From positions 198,407,887-198,471,886 of the forward strand of contig CP136062.1 in the NCBI GenBank assembly GCA_032622095.1: a stretch of DNA of 64,000 nucleotides. The letters run 5' to 3'. Shown one piece after another: positions 47,910 to 59,744 of the stretch (the stretch's first letter is position 1; every line of letters begins with the position of its first letter). A model generated the notes under the pieces. It was not told the DNA's origin, ran no database searches, and saw only the letters and a list, made by a program, of their open reading frames with translations. The stretch is from Siphonodentalium dalli (lineage: Eukaryota > Mollusca > Scaphopoda > Gadilida > Siphonodentaliidae). Position numbers and translations under genes: made by a program.

Positions 47910-49018
47910 TTAACTTAACCAAACACGTTTTGAAGGTCGATATATGACCACCAGAACTTCATATTAATGCGCTCATTGACACGATATAATTATTTTATGG
48001 CATATAAAACGTACCAGTGGTAGTACGTATTTTGGTGTCAAATCGGACCATGCGTGGGTCCTTAAATTGGCACACTATATAATGTATATCACAATGTATA
48101 TATGTGTGTGAACCCTTCATTTGTTCCGCACAAAACAGCAATGACTGTGCGATAATGTCCTTGCCAGACTGTGTTTTGTGGACGCCCCCACAACGAACTG
48201 ACCTAGAATTCGAATAACCACTCATGCATCTATAATTTAATGAATGATCAGTGAGAATACGTTGTCATATGTCATTGATCCGAGAAGGTGGAAGTAATTT
48301 TATGAATTGACAGCCAATTGCTCCCTGGATGACGCCAAACGGCATTCATAGTATATATGCCCCATGAACAGCGCCATTTCATGCTGGCCATTTGTAAACT
48401 TGACTATTGGTTTCACTTGGTGGTATAGTAGATAGCTATTTAGTTTGGTTTAGTCTCTTCATATATATGCACACCAGGGTCATACATCAGCACGGCTGAT
48501 ATGATGTTCAAGGACATCTCTATACAGAGGGTCAGTCTCCGCGGGGTGTCTACCTCTGAAGCAGATAGGAATTTCCAAATCTGAGACTTACATTTGCAGC
48601 CCGTCGGAAATGAATGAAATTTCCCCAGTTGGTTCATCAACCTTTACATCTGTTGGAAATTCTGGTCATTGTTTCGACTAAAACCAAACATAAGCCATAT
48701 AAAAACAGACACGAGAGTGGAAGAATCAATGACAACCGCCAGCTATATATAGATAGCAATTTCCATTCACTGTGCAATTATATCAACTCTGAGACGAAAA
48801 TCGGTTTTTACAATGTAGAACATATATGCAACTGGTTGTTGCCGAAATACGCGCATGGTATTGACTGGTTCTTGTTCCATGCAATCTAACCAGCCGCCCG
48901 ATTCGAAGCTATAGTAACCCGATCCTCTCTGCCCCACTATATGGACACATCCACTGTCAACTCATGTTCGACATGGAAAATTCCTCAAAACGCCTACGGA
49001 CTCCTCATAATTTATATA
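47910..49018. other. no gene seen
   Basis: Begins with the repeat ATGACCACCAGAACTTCATA, then CGTACCAGTGGTA (related to 41625-41800). The rest is AT-rich without supported features. Confidence 0.35.
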
Positions 49019-49473
49019 TGTGACCCGCCATATCAAATCCAGTCGTAAGTCGGGATTTTTTTAACCTGTGCCAATGCATTCTCTTATATATGCGAGTCGA
49101 CCATAGGTCACCTCGCATATATAAGAGAATGCATTGGCCAAACAATTTTTTATAATTTTTTTTAAATAAATGTTTCTTACAATTTTTAGGACATAAAATA
49201 AAAACATCCATTACCCTACAGGGAGCCCCACAATATATAGAAGCATATAGAAGAGTGTCGTCTGCTCATGTTTGTCTGGGGCTCTGTATGGGTGAAATTA
49301 TAAAATTGTTAAAGAATACAAGAATTTTTTTTTTAAATTGTAAAAACTTGTTAGGCCTATGCATTCTCTTATATATGCGAGGCGACCTATGGTCGACTCG
49401 CATATATAAGAGAATGCATTGGCACAGGGTAAAAAATCCAGACTTACGACTGGATTTGATATGGCGGGTCACA
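49019..49473. mobile_element. TA-flanked hairpin MITE, TGTGACCCGCC family, copy 2
   Basis: Same ends and two 67-bp hairpins as 32135-32597, but with the central GGGGCTCC block inverted relative to it. The left flank is TA; the right flank TG may be a mutated TA. Confidence 0.85.
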
Positions 49474-49706
49474 TGAATTCCAAGCCCACGCTTATCACTC
49501 GATCGGGTGGTCACACATGCATTAAATTGATGCGATTGGGAATTATAGTTTGTTGGTGGAATAATTTATTGCATGGCGATGTATTTGCCCCGAATACACC
49601 CTGTCACTAACTGGCGGTCATATATATTGGATCCACCAGGCCCGGTTCCGTGGTTTTAGTGCTACAGGTCAGTTCTGGAGTAGTCAAAAGCTCAAAATAT
49701 GGAATG

Positions 49707-49825
49707 CTCTTTAAAAACACTTCTTCGAATATTTCCGTTATTTCGTAAAAAACTCTTCTTCAAATTTCTCCGTTATTTCGTCAAAAACACTTCTTCTCAT
49801 ACAAATCACCGTTATTTAGCAAATT
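49707..49825 (+). repeat. tandem repeat, three diverged 40-bp units
   Basis: Units share AAAAACACTTCTTC, AAATTTCTCCGTTATTTCGT with small changes. Confidence 0.8.
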
Positions 49826-50790
49826 AACATTATTTATAGAGTTATTGCCCTTCATGCAGGATTAACAAAACATGTCTTCATTTAGTGGACAATCCCAAGC
49901 TCGCGTGCCACGCGTGGAGAATTGCCTGGTTTGGTAATATGGTAGTTGAAGGCGAGTACATGCATTCTTTCAGTGGACAAAGGGTACTCATGATAATTCA
50001 CTTGTCAGTTTGAATCATTGAACTAGGTCTGTCTTTAAACATGTGGGATGGCCTATACGTTGAGCATTTGTATGGTAACATTATTAGCTATTGAATGTGG
50101 ATGAATAACAAACTGACTGACTAGTCCATGCAAAGGACTCTTTCTGTTGCAGAATTATATAGATTACCAACGGCGAATGGCGACTTGTTATTGAAAGCGA
50201 CAGCAATGACTCTGCACTTATTCTTTTTCTATTGAGGGCGACATGTGAAGTGGAGATCGAACTTAATAAGACCATGTGTATAACTGGCATTCCGCTCCTG
50301 TATATAACCTACATGCACTATAGACAAGAGTGTACCAACCCCTTGTTATACGTCGGATTCCGGGGGTGTGGGAGTCGGATTCCGACTGTATCGTATATCC
50401 AGGATTCCGTATATAGGCATGACTGAATACCGTGATTCCAGTAATATTTTCGAATTTTGTCATTTTTATTTTCATATTTTCTTTAAAATTTAAGTTTCTC
50501 GAGTCTGTAAATGCGTAGAAAAACTATGCAACTAAAATTCAATAGAGTTATGTCACTGTAATATGTGCTGTGAATTACACTGCCGAGGAAAATATCATTT
50601 TCTGTGGTTTTAATTTACTGCTCACAATGCCAAATATGACTATTATGTTTTGTCAAAATGGTCATTTTCCTTGCTCATGTTATCCCCACTGAACACCTTT
50701 TTCCCCATTGAAACCATTTGACTTTTTTCACATTTCTTTCTTCAGCCTCCAATATGTTTTGAAGAGAATAATCACACTCATTAAAGTATA
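49826..50790. other. no gene seen
   Basis: AT-rich. A near-palindromic CGGATTCCGGGGGTGTGGGA, GTCGGATTCCG lies at 50353-50377. No coding feature is supported. Confidence 0.35.
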
Positions 50791-50795
50791 ATTAA

Positions 50796-51233
50796 AGGTA
50801 CTCAATCCGATTAGGCACCCCTCAATTACTATTTATTTGACTTCGGGGGTAAACAATATTTGATTCGAGTCGAGGAACCCATCCATCAAAGCTCAGAGTG
50901 ATAAGATATCGGTTTTTAAATCTATTATTTGTCACTACCTGGAATATTTAGTGACTCAGTAAAAGTCGACGAGAAGACCAAATAGCGGATGAAGATGGAT
51001 AACACTAAAATCAAGTGGCTTTTTTGTTTCAGATATTTGACAAACCGGCAAAATTTCATTGTACAAAATGTTGATACAAAACAGGTTTTGGGCAATTTTA
51101 TACTATAGTGGGCTGTGGTTAGCATTGTTTTTGGGCAATTAATCGATTCTGATAACTGAAGCGGCATTTAAAAAAAAAATTGTTGTTGTTGGAATGTGAT
51201 GATATGGGGACCGTCGAATCGGATTGAGTATCT
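50796..51233 (+). mobile_element. TTAA-flanked MITE, AGGTACTCAATCCGATT ends
   Basis: Inverted ends AGGTACTCAATCCGATT and AATCGGATTGAGTATCT lie between TTAA (50792-50795 and 51234-51237). It carries the GATTCGAGTCGAGGAACCCA core and a GTTGTTGTTG tract. It is the most complete member of the family seen at 207, 19330 and 23070. AG ends with TTAA suggest Kolobok-like mobilisation (inference). Confidence 0.82.
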
Positions 51234-51520
51234 TTAAACCAACACCACTCTTTATTATATCCTTTGAAAACAAGGGGAGATGCGAAATTATTCACGTTGA
51301 GTGTGAAGTTATATATTGTAAAATTTATTCAGACTCTCTATGTACATATGTACTGAAATACAATACCCTTTGCAACAACTGCAGGGCGTAATAACCAATA
51401 TCTTCGAACTCCTTTTTGAACCAATCTGGATATATCGTCTACAGATTTGGGAGTTATTTTATACCATGCAGAAATATAGATTGTTGGAAACTTGTATTAC
51501 ATGCATCTAATATATTTCAG

Positions 51521-51640
51521 CGAATAACTGTGACTGTGATAGCTGGTCGAAATGGATACAGTGTTTGCCAGAGCCAACGACAACCAGGGCCCCGATCACA
51601 CCGGCCCCCACGACACAACCTGGGATATGCTATACACCTG
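51521..51640 (+). CDS. exon: Cys-rich and Thr/Pro-rich linker of VWA/TSP1 protein
   Basis: Acceptor TATATTTCAG precedes it and donor GTATGT follows, both good consensus. It is 120 nt: two bases completing a codon, 39 codons, and one base left over, so phase 1 at both ends. It encodes a short NNCDCDSWSKWIQC segment with four Cys and a W-x-x-W pair, reminiscent of the start of a TSP1 repeat. A PEPTTTRAPITPAPTTQPG linker suited to O-glycosylation and ICYTP follow. The last G joins CC of the 56351 exon to make Ala, in frame with the VWA domain. There is no ATG, so it is internal; at least one upstream exon is required (31543-31636 is one candidate). Identification rests on splice sites, phase and composition, because the segment has no domain by itself. 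Confidence 0.75.
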
Positions 51641-51706
51641 GTATGTATACAGACAAACATAATGTCAACCCTTTCTATACTAAATACTCATTTTCCCTTA
51701 TAGAAA

Positions 51707-51771
51707 AATGTTCAGCTAATAAATTCAACGACCATATGTCGTTTGCTGAACTTATTATCTGAACATTTCCC
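51707..51771. repeat. short palindrome family, copy 4, in intron
   Basis: AATGTTCAGCTAATAAATTC pairs with GAACTTATTATCTGAACATT around GACCATATGTC. It lies 67 bp after the exon donor. Confidence 0.7.
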
Positions 51772-52375
51772 AACAAAGAATATGAACCATTCTGCTCTTG
51801 TATTGTCTGTTTGTCTCTCTGTCGTCTGATTCCATTTCCTGAACACCCATTAAATGTGCGAAATATAGGTCCTCCATGATCGCATAGTTTTAGTACCACT
51901 CTGTTAGCATTCAGTAGTTGCCCTTCTGTTAACTGGCACCCAGTATTCACACCCTCTGTTAGTTGGTAATCGGGCACCGGACCTCTGATCACCAGTTAAC
52001 ATGAAGCCCTGTGGAGGGGTAACACCGTCAGAGTAGAGATCGATCGTGGCTGCAGATATATAATCCTTGAAAGCTGAGTAGTTGTATCCGAAAGACACAA
52101 GGGTGCGGATTGTTAATCTAAGAAATGACAAAATATATCAGTGTATATAATATGTACTAAGTATATGACTATAATATAAGCCGTATGGCAGAGTTCAGTC
52201 TCATCGCTAGTCTGGTCTCACCACTGCCATCACGTATACAGAAGACATTACGTGTTAAAATGAATTGTAACCTACAAAATTCTTAAATAAATGTTAGATT
52301 TAATACATCCTGCATAGGCCTACGTGATGACAGACAGGGTACTGTGGTCAGACCAGCGCAGCGAGGGGATTGAAC

Positions 52376-52612
52376 CAAGCCTTGAAATAGCGTGTCTGTC
52401 ATTTGCAGCTTGAGGTCACCAGAGGGTGAATTTTGTGATGCTACCCCGCATAGCGGGCTAGCATCACCAAATTCACCCTCTGTGGTATAAACAGAATGAG
52501 GTCACCAGAGGGTGAATTTGGTGACGCTAGCCTGCTATGCGGGGTAGCATCACTAAATTCACCCTCTGGGGACCTCATTCTGCAAATGACAGACACGCTA
52601 TTTTAAGGCTTG
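52376..52612. mobile_element. palindromic hAT-like MITE, copy 2, perfect 8-bp duplication
   Basis: GATTGAAC flanks both sides (52368-52375 and 52613-52620). The ends CAAGCCTTGAAATAGCGTG and CACGCTATTTTAAGGCTTG are inverted. Inside are two copies of the AGGGTGAATTT...AAATTCACCCT hairpin around GCTAGC/CCCCGC loops, so nearly the whole 237 bp is self-complementary. It lies 18 bp left of a piggyBac-like copy. Confidence 0.88.
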
Positions 52613-52630
52613 GATTGAACATTGCTTTAA

Positions 52631-52911
52631 CCCTTTACCCAACAGAAGGGCCCTGTGCCAATGCATTCTCTTATATATGCGAGTCGACCATAGGTCAATG
52701 CATTCTCTTATATATGCGAGGCGACCTATGGTCGACTCGCATATATAAGAAAATGCATTGGCACAGGGCATAACTGTAACTATCACAATGTGGTCAAGGA
52801 GCCGGTTCCAATGACATCCATATTTGTATGGTTCTATTGAGACAGACCAAAGATATTTTAGGCTGTTGAAGCTTTATTTGGCCGGTTTTGGCCGTTTTGT
52901 TGGGTAAAGGG
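52631..52911 (-). mobile_element. piggyBac-like hairpin MITE, copy D (internally deleted)
   Basis: TTAA at 52627-52630 and 52912-52915. It has the long arm on the right. The left hairpin has lost its second half, and AGGTCAATGCATTCTC joins directly into the right hairpin. The terminal sequence is intact. Confidence 0.87.
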
Positions 52912-53319
52912 TTAAAGTGTGTAATATCACCCTTTTCCGTGTGATCCAAACCTATTGGTTTCGTCGTAAGACGTTGGCATCGCTTTCACAAGGCCTTGGT
53001 TTTGGTCCACGACGACCACGAGTGAGGCGATCTATATCTATAGCCACATATACACCTCGATTGTTACACTTGCCCTATATCTATGGGCAAGAAGCCCAGT
53101 TCGTGTGATGGGGCCATGTTGCATGGTGTCATTATATGAGTTTACATCATATTAAAAAATGCAAACACAAGGCTCTCAAAAGTTTCCAACAATGACCTTT
53201 TCAACTTTTCTGCAAATATGTTATGTCGATATGCCATGGAAACTAGATTTTTCACTGATACACGACCCGTAGCCTAGACAGCCGCTCCTAATTTTTTCCA
53301 AGATCCCACTCTACATATA

Positions 53320-53778
53320 TGTGACCCGCCATATCAAATCCAGTCGTAAGTCGGGATTTTTTTTACCCTGTGCCAATGCATTCTCTTATATATGCGAGTC
53401 GACCATAGGTCGCCTCCATATATAAGAGAATGCATTGGCCTAACAATTTTTTACAATTTTAATAATTTGTTCTTGTATTCTTTAACAATTTTATAATTTC
53501 ACCCATACAGAGCTCCAGACAAACATGAGCATACGACACTCTTCTAGGTGCTTCTATATATGTGTGGGGCTCCCTGCAGGGTAATGGATGTTTTTTTATT
53601 TCTAAAAATTGTAAGAAACATTTATTTAAAAAAATTATAAAAAATTGTTAGGCAAATGCATTCTCTTATACATGTATATGCGAGGCGACCTATGGTCGAT
53701 TCGCATATATAAGAGAATGCATTGGCACAGGGTAAAAAAAATCCCGACTTACGACTGGATTTGATATGGCGGGTCACA
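53320..53778. mobile_element. TA-flanked hairpin MITE, TGTGACCCGCC family, copy 3
   Basis: TA precedes the left TGTGACCCGCC and follows the right GGCGGGTCACA, the cleanest TA duplication of the three copies. Same central block orientation as copy 1. One hairpin lacks CGCG in its loop, and the other has ACATGT inserted. Confidence 0.87.
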
Positions 53779-54496
53779 TATGGGCAAATATTCATGCTTT
53801 AGTCGATCAGTTACGATTTCTAAAAAAAAAAAACAATTGACCATATACAAGCCACTGGGCTATATAACATTTATTGCAAACATAATTCATTTCACAATCG
53901 TACAATATATATAGCTTAATTAGGCCTACATATTAATACATATTCAAGATAAACAACAGCGAGCAAATGGATTAGGCAGTAAGTGGCTGAGTTTTGTGTC
54001 CATTTCCAATACATGAATGATTATATGGCGCCATGTATGGTGAGATTGTACGTACTCGTGAGATTAAAAACATTAATGTTGCTGCTAAACATGTATATGA
54101 AAACATTAATTGTGCCTGCATGATCTCCCAGTCCACTGGCCCAGTAGACTTTAACGATCGATAGCCTGGGCTTCTGTTTCCAATGTGTACAATAAGATAT
54201 ATAATGCATGCCAGTTATAGGTTATATACATTGCCTCAATCGTAACATTAGTTGCGATGTCTTTTAGTAAGTACTATAAACTTTGGACATGTGCAAATAT
54301 TTGATATATTCATTCATAGATAAATCGTATGAACTATAAAGTAATGTTTTTGTTTCAAGTTTTATTTTCAGGCTGCCAAATGGACATTTGTCTCTAATTT
54401 TCGAATCGATTATAAACATCGGGCAATGTGCACCTGGTATCAATATAATATTTACATGTATAACCTGCCCTAGTATTTTCGCTGTGTATATATATC

Positions 54497-54660
54497 TGGG
54501 GCCTCGGTGGCTCAGTCGGTTAGGGGTATATACAACTACAAGCCGCCTCGCACACCAGCGCTGGCGATGTGGGTTCAAATCCACATGGACTTTTTTGTAA
54601 CTCGAAATCGTTACCTGGTGTAGTTGCCAGTTACTCGCCGGTGGTTTTCCGCACATGGAC
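54497..54660 (+). mobile_element. tRNA-derived SINE, 5' half
   Basis: The tRNA-like head has an A box TGGCTCAGTCGG (54508-54519) and a B box GGTTCAAATCC (54572-54582), but no complementary acceptor ends, so it is not a tRNA gene. The conserved-looking body TTACTCGCCGGTGGTTTTCC is cut at 54660 by the hAT-like element and resumes at 56152. Confidence 0.82.
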
Positions 54661-56151
54661 CAGGGGGGAGTCTGCAAATATAGGGCCCAAAAAGTTTTTT
54701 TCCTACCCCAAGGGTAAAAAAAATTCCACCAATATTTTTATAAAAATTTCAGAATTTTTTTTAGCTGTACTTCAATAACTGTGTTAACGGCCTTTCAATT
54801 CCACTATCCTTTTTTTGGTGAAAACTCTTGCTGTGTACCATTAAGACTCAAGCAATAACATGCTTTAATTGGTAACAGATCAGAGAAACGAAAAATAAAC
54901 TGTATTTCCAGGTGTTTTCAGTATCTAACAACAATAATAAAGCATTGTGTAGGTACATTATATGTCACAAAGTGCCCTAGACCCCATTATAGTAGTCGGT
55001 GGGTATATAGTTGACGTCTCGAGCCGTCCGTGCGTACAAACAATTTGCATTATAACTCAATTAAGAGTCGGTTGTCATATTTTGATGGCCTATATTGCAT
55101 GGTAATGGACCAGAAATGGGGAACGAATATGCACAATATCACGGGTTGTGACTATCAATGCCAACTTTATGAAATTCAGTCCGTACAAAGTTTTTGCAAT
55201 ATAAGTTAAGAATTTTGATGTGGTTTGGTATGGTGATGCCAGAGTTACCGGCCTTAAATTGTTCCATCAGTAAACACATGTTGCATTATTATAACACAAC
55301 CATGGGTTAACAGATTTTGATGTTCTTTGGTACGGGTAATATGTAGACCAACATGAGCGAACAAATATGCACATATCACAGGTTTCGCCCATCAATGCTT
55401 GCCAGAGTAATTGTCCTTTATTGACTAATGTAACAATAGGTTTTGCCTATTGATACTGATTGGTACATGTAAATGTACAAATGTTTTGCTGCATTTTCTG
55501 ATAATCACCATTAATTGTGAGCGTCGGCTGTCGTCTGGGGGCATAGGCCTAAATAGCGTCACCTTCAGTTGGGATTGTCTGAGCTGTAAACAGTAACGCT
55601 CATTCATCATAACCAATTCAGTTTTATTTGGATAATTGTAGCAAATTAACATTACTTGCAATCATTCAAGATGAGAAATAACCAGAAGGAATGAATTTGA
55701 TTACATGCCAGAACAAGACAGTATTTCCAAAATTAGAAATTTATGAGATACACTTTTCAATTTCATGTTATGCAACAATCAGGTTAATGATATCTAGTCA
55801 TCATTGAGTATTCACCATGTAGTATCCAATTTGTGATGCAGTTTTTTTTTTTTTTTTTTATTACTTTTATTCAGGTAATACAACTGAGTAATATATTACT
55901 CTTGTTACTAAATATTTCTTCCATTGATCATATTAAGTTTCCTGAACGCTATTACGTTGGTCCACTTTCAGAATGTTGCTAAATCTGAGGCTAAAGAGTC
56001 ACTATAGCTGCTTATATAGCCCTATGCCAACAAGCATGGTACTAACATGGTTACAAACAACATTACATGGTCAGTACTTGCAAATTGTTTGAAAAAAACC
56101 CATTTTGGAAAAAAATTATATATATATAGATTTTTTTTGCAGACCCCCCTG
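54661..56151. mobile_element. hAT-like element splitting the SINE, 1.49 kb
   Basis: Starts CAGGGGGGAGTCTGCAAAT and ends TTTGCAGACCCCCCTG, with inverted ends and one extra A on the left. CATGGAC is present at both junctions (54654-54660 and 56152-56158), giving a 7-bp visible duplication where hAT elements make 8. The interior is AT-rich, with no transposase frame recognised. Confidence 0.8.
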
Positions 56152-56330
56152 CATGGACTACGAGTTTATCAGCGATTGAAATCACTGTTAGTTTAGTCGT
56201 ATAATAAGTGTGCGAATTTCCTCCACCACTAAAAATGTCAATGTCGTGATATGGCCTTAGTTGCTGAAAGCGAGTCGTGATATGGCCTTAGTTGCTGAAA
56301 GCGACATTAAACCACAAATAATCAATCAAT
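56152..56330 (+). mobile_element. tRNA-derived SINE, 3' half and tail
   Basis: Continues the SINE with TTTCCTCCACCACTAAAA. A 32-bp segment containing CGTGATATGGCCTTAGTTGC is tandemly duplicated at about 56244-56306. The tail is ACCACAAATAATCAATCAAT. It stops 20 bp before the VWA exon, so it supplies most of the 3' splice region, including any branch point. Confidence 0.82.
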
Positions 56331-56350
56331 CTGTGTGTTATCTTCTCCAG

Positions 56351-56905
56351 CCGTTGGAACTGTCCCAGCAGATGTTTGCTTCCTTATCGATGAGTCAGGA
56401 AGCGTAGGATCAATAGACTTCCAACGGCAGCTGGATTTCATCGCACAATTCGCTAGAGATGTCTCCATTGGACCAACTGCCGTTCAAATAGGCTTGTCGA
56501 CATACAGCTGGGAACCAACAACACAGTTCCACTTATCCCGCTATCTGGATAGAGATTCATTGATCGCTGCCCTCGGTGACGTCGCCTACAAGGGTGGAAG
56601 ATCTCGAATGAACCTCGGATTGCGGCACGCTAGGACCACATGTTTCAACACGAAGAACGGCATGCGCACGGACGCTCAACATGTGCTGGTCGTGATTACA
56701 GACAGCAAATCAGGCAACTACACCGACACTCTAGCAGAAGCAGACGAACTTCGCAGATTAGAGATCAACCTTTTCCCGATTGGTGTCGGAGATGAGACTA
56801 GAACTGAGATATCCGCCATTGCATCAAACCTTGGATCTTTCATCTTAGACAGTTTTGACACACTATCTGGTTTCAACCCAGTTCTTCTCAATGCAGTTTC
56901 GAAGA
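56351..56905 (+). CDS. exon: von Willebrand factor A domain
   Basis: Acceptor TTATCTTCTCCAG, donor GTAAGT. It is 555 nt with phase 1 at both ends, and one exon holds the whole domain (about 185 residues). The domain opens PADVCFLIDESGSVGS, giving the DxSxS metal-site motif (DESGS). The second metal-site position, normally Thr in GGRTxT-like loops, reads GGRSRMNLGLRHAR, a conservative Thr-to-Ser change. The third Asp is present in LVVITDSKSGNYTD. VGDETRTEISAIAS and a C-terminal helix complete the Rossmann-type fold. Such domains bind protein ligands through a divalent metal ion; the ligand here is unknown. NYT is a possible N-glycosylation site. The VWA plus TSP1 combination occurs in coadhesin- and hemicentin-like extracellular proteins. 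No orthologue is claimed. Confidence 0.95.
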
Positions 56906-57751
56906 GTAAGTATATATGTATGACGAACATAGATGATAGATATATAGAGTATTATGTTTAGCATCGAGTTGTGATTGTTCCATCTGGAAAGCTTGATTCA
57001 TGCAGCTTATGATAAATCGTGACGAACTCATCGCTGAGCTAAATCGGCAATAACGCGTGAGTGCAATATTGAATTATAACTGAAATATAGCCCAACTTGT
57101 TGCTGTGTTATACGGCCATTTTTGTGATTGTGCAATGTGATACAGTGCAATTAAGGTGTTGAAACGCTAAATAAAAGTATCGCCAGATAGGTACTGTCTG
57201 CACACAGAAGCATTTTGGTGCTCTTTATAAGTGTTCCCTAATCACATCGACCTTAAGATTTAAAGACGTATTATGTGCTGACTTCACTACTTCAAACTAT
57301 AATATATTTTCAAACTATACACATTTGAAGAAAGCTCCATTAAACTACCATAATAAAATTGACAACAACATCGGCTATGTCCTTTCGTTAAATACGACAC
57401 CATTTTGAACTGCACAGAATAAACAAACATGCAGTATGTCTTGTACAATTCGCCGATAAACAAACGAGAGTCATTAAATTTTGTTTAATGCATATAAAAG
57501 AATGACTTTGTGTGCTGGTCATTTTGATACACAATCTGAAATGCCTGCGTTGAGCATGTTTATTCGCGTTGGGTCGCAGTACTTAGAGTATACAAAATTG
57601 TGTTTCCCACATATCGATTCGCAAACCAACCTTTCTATTTTGTCAAAAATTATTGTAATGTTGACTTTTCCAGACTGTTCGTGAATTTCGTAATTACAAC
57701 GATTGCAGATTGAAATTTGCAACATAAAACACAACGATGTGCCGTTGTATC

Positions 57752-59088
57752 TATGGGAGGCCAAATTCACATTTAATAATGAATTGCACTTAAGCGCAAT
57801 TGATTGCGCTTAAGCGCAAATAATTGCGCTTAAGCGCAATCAATTGCGCTTAAGCGCAAATACCACATATTGTGCTTAAGCGCAAATAGGGCATTTACGC
57901 TTAAGCGTAATTAATTACGCTTAAGCGCAATCAATTGCGCTTAAGCATAATTGTGACTACTATCTAACCTACCCATAAACTATTAGCATGACCTGGTGTA
58001 TCACCTAGCAACACAAGATGAGCATTGGGCTAATTTTGACCTGTACTCAACAGTCAACTGTGAGTATGTGTTCAACAAGGAGAATCCCTAATTACATATT
58101 ATCAGCATCCCTCTATCCAAAGAATTGATGTCGCCTTCCCGGAACTCTTAGTAATTTTTTGTATTATGTTTTTAATGTATTTTTGCACAGATTTTAGCCT
58201 ATACATGCATGCGGTGTCACTGCATGAGGGCTTTCTTACCTGATCATACAGTAATGCTCTAATTAATCGACTTCTTAACCACAGCAGAATTATGGGTAAC
58301 GTTTCAGGATTTAGTCGGAAATATGGCTTGTTGCCATTCATCGAAAAGCTCGAGAGAGCTTTCCAATGAATGGCAACAAGCCATATTTCCGACTAAATCC
58401 TGAAAAGTTATCCATAATTCTGCTGTGGTTAAGGAGTCGATTAATTAGAGCATTACTCTATGGTTTACTTATTGACTTAAATCAGGGGGAAAAAACCCTA
58501 TTTTCATATTATCAGCATCCCTGTCCAACAAATGGTGTGTAATCACTGGATCTTTGGTGTCTCAGTCCTGGAGCTCTAGTTTTTCTTATTAAATCAGCAT
58601 CTCTTGCACAAATCTATAGTATTTCCATGATCATATAGTGTAAATGTGATGTCACCGAGGGCTTGCTTCCCTCATATGGTGTGCCTGTATACTCAAAATT
58701 TTAGAAAATAAATGTCGCCCCGACTAATACAGAAAGTAATGCTATTGCAAGTAGCCCCAACTAATATATACCGAAGATAATATAATGCTATCACGAGTCG
58801 CTCCAACTAAAACAGCAGATGATACTATTGCGAGTGAGCCATTTTGATAAAGAAGTTGGGCTAGCTCCCTACCCAATCAAACCAATGAAACCAAGAGGTG
58901 ACATGCCAATAGGAGTTAATGCTAAGTTATGGAGAAACCTATTTATTCACCAGGGGTGTTTTGTTACATATAACCATGAATTGCGCTTAAGCGCAAATAA
59001 TTACGCTTAAGCGCAATTAATTGCGCTTAAGCGCAATTGATTGCGCTTAAGCACAATTAATTATTAAATGTGAATTTGGCCTCCCATA
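57752..59088. mobile_element. foldback element with GCGCTTAAGCGC arrays, copy 1 (intronic)
   Basis: The ends TATGGGAGGCCAAATTCACA are inverted, flanked by TGTATC on both sides (57746-57751 and 59089-59094). Sub-terminal arrays of the palindrome AATTGCGCTTAAGCGCAATT (about nine units left, four right) bracket a loop that itself contains tandem and inverted duplications. A 6-bp duplication with TAY-type ends recalls the IS3EU group (tentative). It fills most of the 2.3-kb intron after the VWA exon. Confidence 0.85.
58250..58457. repeat. long hairpin, about 93-bp arms
   Basis: AGTAATGCTCTAATTAATCG at the left pairs with its complement ending at 58457. Pairing continues to TGGCTTGTTGCCATTCAT around a small AAAGCTCGAGAGAGCTTT centre. 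Few mismatches. It lies inside the 57752 element. Confidence 0.9.
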
Positions 59089-59216
59089 TGTATCCTTCAG
59101 ATGCACCCGGTTGGCAACATGTGCTAATACATGTACATGTGTATATTGTCCTATATATATAGGCCTATTCAGCCTAACAATAAGACGCTATATATTGCAA
59201 TTGTTTGTCCTTTCAG

Positions 59217-59396
59217 TTGATGGAAAATGGTCCGATTGGGGTAATTGGGCGGATTGTTCTCAAACTTGTGGAGTTGGAACCCGTATACGTAAGCGTGCAT
59301 GCACGGATCCATGCCCAGCTAATGGAGGGACAGAGTGTGCCGGTGACGATACCATCCGCATGACGTGCTTCATGCGAGAATGTAGTGTAGACCAAG
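59217..59396 (+). CDS. exon: thrombospondin type 1 repeat
   Basis: Acceptor TTTGTCCTTTCAG, donor GTTAGT, 180 nt, phase 1 at both ends. The preceding exon's last A joins TT to make Ile. It encodes one complete TSP1 repeat starting DGKWSDWGNWADCSQTCG. The W-x-x-W-x-x-W array fits C-mannosylation, and C-S-Q-T-C-G fits the O-fucosylation consensus. The Arg ladder GTRIRKRAC supports Trp-Arg stacking. It has seven cysteines, one more than usual, in a TDPCPANGG motif; the fifth repeat of the 63062 exon has the same extra Cys-Pro. It acts outside the cell or on its surface, probably in adhesion or matrix assembly (family knowledge). Confidence 0.95.
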
Positions 59397-59744
59397 GTTA
59401 GTGTTTCTTTAATTTTAATGTATATAATATATTCAATTGCACAAGGATCGCTGTATAAACGTGTGTCGTTATGAATGCCTCGATCGTTAATTGTTTTGTA
59501 TATATAGTTGACATGACATGAGGAAACTACCATCAACAAGTGATTTACCATGTCAGGTAAAATTCCCACTTAGGCTAAGAGGTGTAATTATCGCTTACAA
59601 TTATTATATCTATACGGCTACGTCCAAGATTACTATATATAAAAGTGCCGACTTGCGTTTTATCGGGGATCAAGGTGAATTTATTAGGGTCCAAACGAAA
59701 CCTTTGACGCTTCCTAACTCTCGGTAAAAGGGTTTCTTTTTAAG

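Noticed and set aside
49255-49476. Small protein with LLYMRGDLWSTRIYKRMHWH, found in several places
   Set aside because: This is the translated 67-bp hairpin module and recurs wherever the MITEs do.
54498-54588. tRNA gene
   Set aside because: A and B boxes are present but the acceptor stem does not pair and the sequence continues into a SINE body.
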